DNA from: an uncultured Tenacibaculum sp.
GTDB lineage: Bacteria; Bacteroidota; Bacteroidia; Flavobacteriales; Flavobacteriaceae
Length of the DNA: 64,000 bases
Reading direction: 5' to 3'
Assembly (NCBI GenBank): GCA_947496185.1
Contig: CANMCD010000004.1
Span: forward strand, 186,001 to 250,000
Shown: piece by piece, positions 9,091-17,782 of the stretch
Layout: each line of letters starts with the position of its first letter
How positions within the stretch are numbered: position 1 is the stretch's first letter
Program-made: the position numbers and the translations under genes
Notes under the pieces: model-generated
The model's database searches: none
Seen by the model: only the letters and a program-made list of their open reading frames with translations
What the model was told of the DNA's origin: nothing

Positions 9091-9111
9091 TTTACGTAAT
9101 ATTTACGTAAA
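9091..9111 (-). promoter_or_regulatory. Twin TTACGTAA operator of the toxin-antitoxin operon
   Basis: Two identical self-complementary octamers TTACGTAA occupy 9092-9099 and 9103-9110, spaced 11 bp centre to centre (one helical turn). Together they form a larger palindrome. They lie just upstream of the antitoxin ATG, an arrangement expected for cooperative binding of ribbon-helix-helix dimers. Confidence 0.7.
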
Positions 9112-9191
9112 TTACAAATTTAACTTTTACAGCCTACCCCAAAAACATTTTATTCAAAACAACTAGTCCTAAATAAAAAAGAGCCCCATCT

Positions 9192-9207
9192 ACAAAAACG
9201 TTTTCGT
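9192..9207. promoter_or_regulatory. LacI-type operator-like near-palindrome
   Basis: ACAAAAACGTTTTCGT is symmetric around a central CG except for one base pair. It matches the perfect palindrome at 34543-34558 at 15 of 16 positions. It lies almost midway between the antitoxin start (9066) and the secreted-protein start (9318), so its target is unclear. Confidence 0.4.
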
Positions 9208-9317
9208 GAATACGCTCCAAAACAATTCGTTAACACAATCTTTTATTGTAGGTTAGTGATTTAAAGAAATTTTAGAAGATCATAACTAACCACTTATTTG
9301 ACATAAAAACAATACAC

Positions 9318-9968
9318 ATGAAACGTGCACTACCTATTATTTTTTTGCTAACTGCATTAACTGGATTTGGTCAAGAATTACCATTTAAATTAATCACTAA
9401 AAATGGCGACACCTTGAAATTTGGCCTACACTATAGTAAAAAAAATGATTTTATTTACTCTACAAAAGTTCCAACAGAACGACAATTAAAAGTATTACCT
9501 TTTGCTATTGGTCGAATCATTAAGAAAAAAGATGAAAAAAGGCTGCCAATAAACACTATTGAAAAATTATTTATAACGTCAAAATTTCGTTTTCATAAAG
9601 GCCAAAGAAGATATAATAATTTAGACGGAAAAGAAGATGTAGTAACCACCATAGCCAAAAAATATGTTAAGGTTAAAAAGAAATTTGAATTAATGAATGT
9701 AATAGTTGAAGGAGACTGTAGCCTTTATGTTAATAATGATCCTAAAGGATACAAGTTTTATGTGAAAAGAAAAAATGAGGAAACAGCTACGGAAATTCAA
9801 GCAAGTACCGCTCTGGGTTCAAGATTTAAAAAAGTTGGGAAAAATTATTTTAAGGACTGTGATCAAGTACAAAAAACCCTTCTTGATTCGAAATACAAAA
9901 CAAAGCTAAAATTCCTTTATGACAAACTAAAAGAAATAACACTAACCTATAATAAAAGTTGTAGTTAG
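9318..9968 (+). CDS. secreted protein of unknown function
   Basis: A 216-aa protein with a signal peptide (MKRALPIIFLLTALTGFGQ, cleavage probably before or after the Gln). The mature part is basic and rich in Lys, with no recognised domain or catalytic motif. It contains two Cys (in GDCSLYVNN and FKDCDQ) plus one near the end (NKSCS). No lipobox and no T9SS sorting domain are seen, so it is probably periplasmic. A terminator follows, indicating a single-gene unit. Confidence 0.75.
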   Translation: MKRALPIIFLLTALTGFGQELPFKLITKNGDTLKFGLHYSKKNDFIYSTKVPTERQLKVLPFAIGRIIKKKDEKRLPINTIEKLFITSKFRFHKGQRRYNNLDGKEDVVTTIAKKYVKVKKKFELMNVIVEGDCSLYVNNDPKGYKFYVKRKNEETATEIQASTALGSRFKKVGKNYFKDCDQVQKTLLDSKYKTKLKFLYDKLKEITLTYNKSCS

Positions 9969-9997
9969 TTTTCTACGACATCAGTAACTTTTAGTTA

Positions 9998-10027
9998 ATG
10001 GGCTTATATTTTAAGCTCATTTTTTTA
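9998..10027 (+). terminator. Terminator after the secreted unknown protein
   Basis: ATGGGCTTA (9998-10006) pairs with TAAGCTCAT (10012-10020), including one G-U pair, and is followed by a run of seven T. Confidence 0.8.
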
Positions 10028-10171
10028 TTGAAGAGAATTAACACTTGAAAACACTAGAAAGCAGTTATATTTTCTACCTTTGAAAGACACGAGTTAATAA
10101 TTTCAGGGGTTCTCTAATTATTAACGATACCTCAAAAATTCAAGTAAAGAATAGTTCAAAAAAATTAACAG

Positions 10172-11062
10172 ATGATTTTAATAAGTCGTTTTTTATTACC
10201 CATATTTATTACGCTAATTTATTCCAATAGTCTCATTACTGCTCAAGAAAAAGAGCGTCAAGAAGACCTAATAAAAACAGAAAATGTAACATTCGAAAGT
10301 AAAGGAGTTAAATTGGCTGGTACAATATACACCCCTAAAAATCCGTACGCTGCTATTGTTATTGTTCACGGTTCTGATCGCGTACCTCGAATGACAAAAT
10401 TTGCCAAATTGTTAGCTCAAAATAATATTATGGTATTAACGTATGATAAAAGAGGAGTTGGAGAATCTGGTGGTGTTTATGCGGGTCCTGAAGTAGGCAC
10501 CAATAATATTAGTACTGAAAACTTACATTTATTAGCAAAAGATGCAAGTTCCGCTATTGATCTAATTCATAAAAAAAGAAAAAATTTACCTATTGGTCTC
10601 TTAGGAGCAAGTCAAGCAGGCTGGATAATTCCAATAGTTGCCAAGCAAAACCCTTTAGTAGATTTTATGGTATTGTTCAGTTGCCCTATGATCACCACAC
10701 TTGAACAATTACGTTTTCAGTTTTACACGAATGGAAGAACTGATTTCTGGGAAAATCATACAGAAAAAAAGGCTCGTGAACATATTAACAATGATCCTGA
10801 CAGGTACCAATTTAAAGCTACCGATCCAAAAAACTCACTAAAAAACCTTTCAATACCAGGACTTTGGCTTTTCGGCGAAAAAGACATACAAATTCCTGTA
10901 AAAATGTGTATCGAACACCTTAATACATTCAAATTAGAAAACAAGCCTTTCGAGTATGTTTTATTTCCATCATTAGGACACAATACTAATAAAGCAATAC
11001 CAATACAAATTGCTATTAATTGGATAAAGAAACAATCTTTACAAATCAGAAATAATAATTAA
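10172..11062 (+). CDS. secreted alpha/beta hydrolase (serine, acyl-peptidase/esterase-like)
   Basis: A 296-aa hydrolase with an N-terminal signal peptide (ends around ITAQ). Motifs in order: oxyanion-hole HGS, the YDKRGVGES loop, nucleophile elbow LGASQAGW (Ser in GxSxG), probable acid in GEKDIQIPV and catalytic His in SLGHNTN. This order and the DxRGxGxS loop match secreted alpha/beta hydrolases of the Hydrolase_4 / serine aminopeptidase S33 type. The substrate is unknown. It is a single gene that converges on the large T9SS protein gene, with one shared bidirectional terminator. Confidence 0.85.
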   Translation: MILISRFLLPIFITLIYSNSLITAQEKERQEDLIKTENVTFESKGVKLAGTIYTPKNPYAAIVIVHGSDRVPRMTKFAKLLAQNNIMVLTYDKRGVGESGGVYAGPEVGTNNISTENLHLLAKDASSAIDLIHKKRKNLPIGLLGASQAGWIIPIVAKQNPLVDFMVLFSCPMITTLEQLRFQFYTNGRTDFWENHTEKKAREHINNDPDRYQFKATDPKNSLKNLSIPGLWLFGEKDIQIPVKMCIEHLNTFKLENKPFEYVLFPSLGHNTNKAIPIQIAINWIKKQSLQIRNNN

Positions 11063-11077
11063 AAAGATAAAAATGTA

Positions 11078-11113
11078 AACACCAAAACAAAGCTATTGAT
11101 TTGTTTTGGTGTT
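11078..11113. terminator. Bidirectional terminator between convergent genes
   Basis: AACACCAAAACAAA (11078-11091) and TTTGTTTTGGTGTT (11100-11113) form a perfect 14-bp stem with an 8-nt loop. T-rich sequence follows on the minus strand, so it can serve both the hydrolase and the convergent T9SS gene. Confidence 0.85.
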
Positions 11114-11119
11114 GTATCG

Positions 11120-14100
11120 CTATTCAACAACTATTCTTTGGGTATACCTATGCTCCTGATTTGAAATTACAACCTGATATACTCCTTTAGAAACAGCTAA
11201 TAAAACCTTATTTTCTCCTTGTTTTAACGATAAATGAGATACTTTTTGCCCCAATACATTATATACAGCCATTGACGATGCCTTCCATGTGGGTGGTATT
11301 TGAATTGACAATGGGTTTTTATGTACTATTGGATTGGGGTATATAACTGGTTGTATAATTTCCTTACTGGGTTCTTCGATAGAAAGTGTGGTATCCTCTT
11401 TGTATGAGAGCATAAATTGAGAGAAACTACCCACATTCAGTCCTGAAGAAAAAGTTATTGCTGAGGTAAGTCCGGGTGCACCAGTTATTGCATCTCCCGT
11501 ATCTATTTTTGTTCCCCAAGTAGTCCCAAAATCGTTACTATTTCTTTTATACAAGTTATAAAGACTTGGCGTTACACCGCTATAACCACCATTATCGGTA
11601 AATGTCATTGATTGTATTGGTACAAATGTTTGATTATCTCCATAATTATTTATAATCGTATACGAATCAAAGTGTTCTTCATCATCTGGCAATACATCTG
11701 GATTCCTATTTCCTCTAGATACCCAAACATCTCCATTAGGGGTCGTTCCGTTTGCAAAATTAATTGACAATCCTGTTGCATTAAAGTTCTTTACCCCCGC
11801 AGAGACCACATTTATTTTTTCACTTTGCCCTTCAAATACGGGTACATTTGAAACAGCATGATGTAAACCGCTAACGCCATTATAGGTAGCAAAATTTATA
11901 TTAGCTGTTTTGTTAGGCGATATATTACCACTCGTTTCATTAAATTGGTAATACGCTACAAGTCCAGAAAATATAGGATCCGAAGTATTTGTTTTAATTA
12001 GATGACGCCATTTTCTTATTTCATCTATACCCAAAGCCCTGTTCCATATAGAAACTTCATCCATTTCTAAATTAGTGTATCGTGATGAAGTATACCCCCT
12101 ACCAAAACGTCCTAAATCAATTTTAGATATCATCTGTGAACTTAATGAAGATGGATATACACTTTCCTCTCCATTTACATAAATTTTCACATCGGTTCCA
12201 TTACTTACTAAAGCCACATAAGACCATTGATTTGGCGGAGCTTGTAAACCAGATGACCACCACCATGTAGGATGAAAACCAACGGTATTATTACCATTTA
12301 AAAAATTAAACACTAACGATGTATTATTTTCTTGAACACTAAAAATCGCGCTATAATCCTCTTGAATTCCATTGGGCTTTATCCAACACGAAAATGTAAA
12401 TGAGTTTCTATTTAACGTTAAATTTTCTACACTTATATAATCTTTATTTGCAGCTCCAGACAGACTAGCTACATTCCCCGGTGTTGGATCAGGTATATTG
12501 GTACCACATTCATTATCAATCTCAATAAAATCCGTCAATGTTTGTGTACTTGTACCATATGCATCCGTTATCGTTAAAGTAACATCATAAAACCCATTGG
12601 CTGCATTGACATAGGATACTTCGGGGTTCTCTTCGGTAGAAGTTGCTGGATTTCCTCCTGGAAAACTCCACGCCCAAGTGGCAGAAGCATTTCTAACCAC
12701 AGAATAATCTTTAAATTGTACTTTTTCTCTTAGTGGGCATGTTATTTTTGAAATACTAGCAGATATTAATGCATTCGGAGGGCTTACCTCATATAATTCG
12801 TGCGCAAACGCCCCTCTAGAGGTTCCTATTTTTAGTTTATTTTCATTATAATTAATAAACATAAACCTAATATCCGCCATGGGTAACCCAGTACCTAAAA
12901 GTTTCCAATTAGACATCGTGTTATTTCTATAATATACCCCACTTTTATTTCCTACATAGACACCACCATCAGACCCTCGCTGAAATACAATTTTAGTCAT
13001 TGGAAAATTTGATAAAACGGGTTGTGTCAAATTTGTCCATGACACACCATAATCATTGGATTTTATAATTTTACAAGTAGCTTGTACGCCACTATAAGTC
13101 ACCCATATTTCATTGGGATTTTCATCACTTACAGCAATATCAGATATATTCACTTGACCTGAAGTAACCGCAAAGCTTGGTGTAATATCCGTCCAAGTTT
13201 CTCCCTCGTCGTTTGTATGCCATAGTCTATTATTAGTTAAGCCCGTAACCACATACATATGATTGGGATGTTTCATAGATATTTTCTCCCTAAAAACAGG
13301 ATTGTTAAAGGTTTTAACTATAGATATGCTATTACCATTATCTTCTGTTTTAATTAAAGAATGCTTCCATGTATTTAAATTAGAGTTTCCTTTCGGATAT
13401 TGTCCTGCATGATGTGTGATTATGGTATAATATAAATTAGGATGAAACTCAATTGAGTTAAAGTAGCTATATATTCCTCCTAAATCTAAATAATTAGACT
13501 CATTTATTAAAGTATGTACTCCTGTTCTAAAATATCGGTAATTACTATACCCCTGACTATATACATATCGATCATCTAAAGGGTTAACATCGGTATTTCC
13601 TTGATCTGCTCCTGTTCCATTATACCAATCAAACCCATTGGCAGCTTCTTTAATCATTACCGGACCGTGATTGTTTCCTGAAGCCACTAAATTTGTTTTA
13701 AATGCACTTCCAAACCCCCATAATTCGTGATTACTAATACTATTTGTTATTGTAGTTAACGTCCTACCATTATCATTTGAATCGACTGTTTCTCCATCAG
13801 AACCAATTAAAAACAAATCGTTTACGACATCAATAGTCCTTATATCAAAGTGTGTTGAGGCAGTAGATAAGGAATAAGTTGCACCATTATCGGAAGAAAT
13901 ATGCACTTTTGTGTTTCCATAAGAACCATACACTATCTTATTTTCATCATTTCTATCCATACAGATATCTCCATGATGCAAAACTGGATCATGTCTATAA
14001 GCATCTCCCTCTCCTGAAATCATATTGGTATTTACAGATTCTAACGTGCCGTTGGTTGCATTAATTTTATATAAATGCGCCGCTTTGTGTCCATAGGCAT

Positions 14101-15166
14101 TTTCACCACTTCCTACCGCAACATAAATTGAATTTGAATTGGTTGTTGGTAACATTAATTTAGCCCAACCAACAACTTGTCCGTTGGCGGCGGCATCTAG
14201 AGTTAACGTCGCTATTTGTGAAAATGTAGCTCCTGAATCTGATGATCTATGGACGGTCACCGAGTTACCATGACCTGTACTTAATGAATAAACGACATCC
14301 GTATTTGTGGTGCTCCAATCTAACATTTCACTATGTACGGAACTGTCCCATATTTGGTGGTTAGGTAAGTTACGATGCACAATACGCCAAGACGTCCCTC
14401 CATCTGTAGTTCTATAGAGCTTGTCCCCCCAACGTGCTATAACGATATGGGGATTGGTTGTTGACACTGCAATGTCATATGCTTTACCTGAGTAATTTGA
14501 TTTTATTAACGATGTTGACAACCAGTTTAACCCACCATCTGTTGACTTAATTACTTGTTGATCACTTATTGCATAGACAATTTGAGGGTTTGAGATGGCA
14601 ACATCTAAATCTAAATATTTGTCATCAGGTAAATTAGAATCTACAAGCTGCCAGTTTTCTCCGCCGTCTTCGGTCATCCATAAGCCTCCCGTAACAAAAG
14701 ACACAAATCGTTTTAAATTATTTGTAGGATCAATTCTATTTAAAAACACATACCCTCCGTGATTTCCTTTACTCGAATAAGATGTTGTTGCACTATTAAC
14801 CGGCCCAATTAATTTCCAAGTTCCTATAACTGAGGTTGAGGAACTTGCACTCGTATTTAAAGGAGTATTAAATTGAGTTGTTTTACCAATTTGTGGTGCT
14901 GGTTGTACATATCCTTTAGGATTCAAATAAAACAGTTTTTCTTTAAGCCATCTTTGACCAAGAGACCTTGCCTTACTTTTTTCCCATTGTCTATTTGCAA
15001 AAAACGTTTCAAATTTATTTTTTACTTCAAAATAATTTGCACCATCTTTCATATTCGCAAACCATGGCTGTGCTTTGTGTTTTATTTCATATTCAAAATC
15101 TTCTTTTTCTTGCCCAAAAATGGCACACATAGAAAACAACAAAAACACTGTAATATACATTCTCAT
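11120..15166 (-). CDS. T9SS-exported Asp-box beta-propeller / PKD / LamG protein, 1348 aa
   Basis: A giant secreted protein. Signal peptide at 1-18 (ends FGQ). Residues about 110-790 contain many Asp-box/BNR-like motifs (TEDGGENW, STDGGLNW, TTDGGTSW, SSDNGATY, TNDEGETW), indicating one or two sortilin/sialidase-like beta-propellers. About 795-885 is a PKD domain (WAWSFPGGNP). About 900-1090 is a LamG/concanavalin-like domain (FTFSCWIKPNG, IDLGRFGRGY). The last ~75 residues (VIYPNPIVHKNPLS ... YTQRIVVE) are a type-A T9SS sorting domain, so it should be on the surface or released. No catalytic residues for sialidase or protease activity were identified. It is a single-gene transcript ending at the bidirectional terminator. 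Confidence 0.88.
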   Translation of the reverse strand: MRMYITVFLLFSMCAIFGQEKEDFEYEIKHKAQPWFANMKDGANYFEVKNKFETFFANRQWEKSKARSLGQRWLKEKLFYLNPKGYVQPAPQIGKTTQFNTPLNTSASSSTSVIGTWKLIGPVNSATTSYSSKGNHGGYVFLNRIDPTNNLKRFVSFVTGGLWMTEDGGENWQLVDSNLPDDKYLDLDVAISNPQIVYAISDQQVIKSTDGGLNWLSTSLIKSNYSGKAYDIAVSTTNPHIVIARWGDKLYRTTDGGTSWRIVHRNLPNHQIWDSSVHSEMLDWSTTNTDVVYSLSTGHGNSVTVHRSSDSGATFSQIATLTLDAAANGQVVGWAKLMLPTTNSNSIYVAVGSGENAYGHKAAHLYKINATNGTLESVNTNMISGEGDAYRHDPVLHHGDICMDRNDENKIVYGSYGNTKVHISSDNGATYSLSTASTHFDIRTIDVVNDLFLIGSDGETVDSNDNGRTLTTITNSISNHELWGFGSAFKTNLVASGNNHGPVMIKEAANGFDWYNGTGADQGNTDVNPLDDRYVYSQGYSNYRYFRTGVHTLINESNYLDLGGIYSYFNSIEFHPNLYYTIITHHAGQYPKGNSNLNTWKHSLIKTEDNGNSISIVKTFNNPVFREKISMKHPNHMYVVTGLTNNRLWHTNDEGETWTDITPSFAVTSGQVNISDIAVSDENPNEIWVTYSGVQATCKIIKSNDYGVSWTNLTQPVLSNFPMTKIVFQRGSDGGVYVGNKSGVYYRNNTMSNWKLLGTGLPMADIRFMFINYNENKLKIGTSRGAFAHELYEVSPPNALISASISKITCPLREKVQFKDYSVVRNASATWAWSFPGGNPATSTEENPEVSYVNAANGFYDVTLTITDAYGTSTQTLTDFIEIDNECGTNIPDPTPGNVASLSGAANKDYISVENLTLNRNSFTFSCWIKPNGIQEDYSAIFSVQENNTSLVFNFLNGNNTVGFHPTWWWSSGLQAPPNQWSYVALVSNGTDVKIYVNGEESVYPSSLSSQMISKIDLGRFGRGYTSSRYTNLEMDEVSIWNRALGIDEIRKWRHLIKTNTSDPIFSGLVAYYQFNETSGNISPNKTANINFATYNGVSGLHHAVSNVPVFEGQSEKINVVSAGVKNFNATGLSINFANGTTPNGDVWVSRGNRNPDVLPDDEEHFDSYTIINNYGDNQTFVPIQSMTFTDNGGYSGVTPSLYNLYKRNSNDFGTTWGTKIDTGDAITGAPGLTSAITFSSGLNVGSFSQFMLSYKEDTTLSIEEPSKEIIQPVIYPNPIVHKNPLSIQIPPTWKASSMAVYNVLGQKVSHLSLKQGENKVLLAVSKGVYQVVISNQEHRYTQRIVVE

Positions 15167-15660
15167 AATAGTTTCTTTTAATTGTTACTTATACTCAGAC
15201 ATCATCGTTAAGCATTATCAAAAATAAAAAATAAACAACTAACAAACAGATACTTAATCCGCGTTAAATTATTAAACATTATGATTTTTCACAAACCTTA
15301 TATAAAGATCTTCCTTATCTTCTTTGTCATATCTGATTTCAACCTCTATTCTATATTAGCACTTTGTTATAAGATTATTTACCAAATAAGCCCCTGCTTT
15401 TGATTCGATATTACATTAAATTACTGATATTGTATCGGTATATCTGATACTATTTATTCTAAGCTAGAGAAGATAATAGTTGATATAATTTCTATTGTAG
15501 GTCAATAAGATTTTTAATTATTATAAACATGAAGGAATCCAGTAAACAAAAAGTCAAGATGAGTTCATAGTATAGGAGAGAATATCCTAACTTTTTTATA
15601 ATTTTGTTTTAGAATTAAGTTGAATAAACAATTATAAAACCTCAATAAAGCAACCTGCAA
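15167..15660. other. Intergenic stretch between divergent T9SS and rhomboid genes
   Basis: About 494 bp, AT-rich. It holds one copy of a 23-bp dispersed repeat (15544-15566) and a likely -7 promoter box TAATTTTG at 15599-15606 for the rhomboid gene. Nothing else was recognised. Confidence 0.5.
15544..15566 (+). repeat. Dispersed 23-bp repeat, copy 1
   Basis: The block containing AAAAAGTCAAGATGAGTTC is identical over 23 bases to 46841-46863, and 19 of those bases also recur inverted at 46704-46722. All three copies are in non-coding DNA upstream of genes. Confidence 0.75.
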
Positions 15661-16326
15661 ATGCTAGAACTAGGAACGATAGGAATCATCATTATTATAA
15701 TAAATGCCGTGTTTTCATTTTCCGCATTCGAAAACATCCCTCTTTTTCAAAAATATAAATTTCATGTTGGTAGTATTTTATCTAAAAAAGAACATATTCG
15801 AATGTTCTCCTCTGGGTTTTTACATGTAAATGTAGGGCATTTGTTGTTTAATATGTTTAGTTTTTATTCCTTCGCCGGTATATTAGAATATAGGCTTGGT
15901 GCTTTCTCTTTCTTGTTAATTTATATAGCCAGTTTACTCATGGGAAATTTATTTGCTTTATTTCTTCATAAAAACAATCCTCATTATAGTGCGGTTGGTG
16001 CTTCTGGTGCAGTTAGCGGTATTATATTTGCTTCGATTGCCTTATTTCCTAATATAGGTATCGGTATTCTATTTATCCCATTTCATATCCCTAGTTGGCT
16101 ATTTGCATTATTATACGTAGGCTATAGTGTATACGGAATAAAAACTAATAATGACAATATTGGGCACGAAGCACATTTAGGAGGGGCTATAATCGGTATG
16201 TTACTCGCCGTCTTAATGCACCCATCTGCATTAATCGAAAATTATAGACCTATACTACTTACGTTTATACCAACGATTCTATTTATGTACTACATCATCA
16301 AAAATCCTACAAAATTTTCTTCCTAG
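15661..16326 (+). CDS. rhomboid-family intramembrane serine protease
   Basis: A 221-aa polytopic membrane protein with about six hydrophobic helices. The rhomboid hallmarks are complete: the HVNVGHLLFNMFSFY segment (His and Asn64), the catalytic Ser115 in VGASGAVSG and the catalytic His172 in GHEAHLGGAIIG. It would cleave single-pass membrane proteins within or next to the bilayer. It is transcribed alone, with a -7-like box TAATTTTG at 15599-15606, and is followed by a hairpin shared with the convergent oxidase gene. The substrate is unknown. Confidence 0.93.
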   Translation: MLELGTIGIIIIIINAVFSFSAFENIPLFQKYKFHVGSILSKKEHIRMFSSGFLHVNVGHLLFNMFSFYSFAGILEYRLGAFSFLLIYIASLLMGNLFALFLHKNNPHYSAVGASGAVSGIIFASIALFPNIGIGILFIPFHIPSWLFALLYVGYSVYGIKTNNDNIGHEAHLGGAIIGMLLAVLMHPSALIENYRPILLTFIPTILFMYYIIKNPTKFSS

Positions 16327-16344
16327 AAATTTGTTTACACAAAA

Positions 16345-16381
16345 AAAAGTGGAAATAAATTTAAAACCTATCTCCACTTTT
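16345..16381. terminator. Bidirectional terminator, rhomboid / FAD oxidase
   Basis: AAAAGTGGA (16345-16353) and TCCACTTTT (16373-16381) form a 9-bp stem. It lies between two convergent stop codons and is flanked by A/T-rich sequence. Confidence 0.75.
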
Positions 16382-16397
16382 CGCACAAAATGTTAGA

Positions 16398-17780
16398 CTA
16401 ATTAAAAAGATTATTATTGTTTAATATATTGTTAGGATCAAATACTTTTTTTATTGCTGACATTAGTGCAGTATTTGTTTTTGGTGTAAGCTGATTAAAA
16501 AAAGAACGGTTATACCTACCAATACCATGTTCTCCACTAATTTCTCCTCCTAGTTCTATAGATTTTTTAAAAATCAACTGAGTACATTTTGAAATGACAT
16601 CTTCCCACTCCTGCTCTTTATTATTAAAAACATTGATATGAAAGTTTCCATTACCGATATGCCCAACGACAATAAAATCTAATTTAAAAGAAGTACAAAT
16701 CGCTTTTATTTCAGCAAACATCAAAGCTATTTTATCACGTGGAACAACGATATCAAGGTCTTTAAATACTCCTAAATTAATTGCAGCTTCTCCTATTTTT
16801 TTTCGATACTTCCATAAGGAAGCAATATCCTTATCAGACTGTGCTATCATAGGGTCATTTTCGGTATAATTAGCAATTAAACCGTATACCTTCTCAGCCT
16901 TTTTAATATTTTCTTCGTCAGTGGGTGACTCAAATTCAATCCATAAAAGCCCGCTTAATGGTAGTGTAAACTTATCCTTTTCATCTAAATAATCTAAAAC
17001 TAGTTTACTTCCATTTTTATCAAGAAATTCGAGACTAGTAGCGTTTAATCCTTGTTGAAAAAATTCTTCTACAAAGCCAAAAAGTTTTTCTGACTTTTCA
17101 AAGGGTACCATCATCAATAATTCTTTTTGTACGGGAACGATTTTCAGTACAACTTTTGTTATAATGCCTAAAGTTCCTTCACTTCCTACAAACAATTGTG
17201 TAAGATTGTAGCCAGTAGCATTTTTCTCTACATTTTTGCCTGTCCAAATTATTTGTCCATCGGGTAATACAACTTCTAAATTGATTACATAGTTTTTGGT
17301 AGTTCCATATTTAAGTGATTTAGGGCTACCACTAGATATAGCTACATTACCACCAATATAACTTAACGAAGCACTACTAATATTTTGAGGAAACATTAAG
17401 TTCTTTATCAACAACTCATCTTGTAATTGTTGGGTCATTACACCTGATTCAACAATCGCTAATCGGTTTATGACATCGACAGAAATAATCTTATTTAACT
17501 TTTCGGTTGACAAAATTATCCCCTTCTCACTAGAAATGCATCCCCCACTAACACCACTACCCCCTCCTCTTACAGTTATGTCAAGTTTTTTCTCGTTACA
17601 ATACCTAACTACTTCAGCAACTTCTTTGGTGGTGTTTGGTCGCACCACACATATTGGAAACGTATTTTCTTGGGTACTATGATCTCTAGCATAATGGTAT
17701 AATTTTTCTTCTTGACAAACTACATCCCTAACTCCTACAATGGCAATTAAATCAGAAACTATATTCTTTGAATCTATCAC
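16398..17780 (-). CDS. FAD-linked 2-hydroxyacid oxidase/dehydrogenase (GlcD/D-LDH family)
   Basis: A 460-aa flavoprotein of the glycolate oxidase GlcD / D-lactate dehydrogenase family. The PCMH-type FAD-binding domain spans about 40-215 with VRGGGSGVSGG (70-80) and VGSEGTLGIIT. The C-terminal catalytic domain has VVGHIGNGNFHINVF and the ISGEHGIGRYNR ending. Enzymes of this family oxidise 2-hydroxy acids (glycolate, D-lactate, D-mandelate) to 2-oxo acids. It begins only 2 bp after the stop of the HPPD/HMS-family gene, so the two are translationally linked. That neighbour suggests the substrate is a mandelate-type acid, oxidised to an arylglyoxylate. This is inference. Family members usually prefer D-acids, whereas actinomycete hydroxymandelate synthase makes the S-acid. 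Confidence 0.88.
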   Translation of the reverse strand: MIDSKNIVSDLIAIVGVRDVVCQEEKLYHYARDHSTQENTFPICVVRPNTTKEVAEVVRYCNEKKLDITVRGGGSGVSGGCISSEKGIILSTEKLNKIISVDVINRLAIVESGVMTQQLQDELLIKNLMFPQNISSASLSYIGGNVAISSGSPKSLKYGTTKNYVINLEVVLPDGQIIWTGKNVEKNATGYNLTQLFVGSEGTLGIITKVVLKIVPVQKELLMMVPFEKSEKLFGFVEEFFQQGLNATSLEFLDKNGSKLVLDYLDEKDKFTLPLSGLLWIEFESPTDEENIKKAEKVYGLIANYTENDPMIAQSDKDIASLWKYRKKIGEAAINLGVFKDLDIVVPRDKIALMFAEIKAICTSFKLDFIVVGHIGNGNFHINVFNNKEQEWEDVISKCTQLIFKKSIELGGEISGEHGIGRYNRSFFNQLTPKTNTALMSAIKKVFDPNNILNNNNLFN

Positions 17781-17782
17781 GT

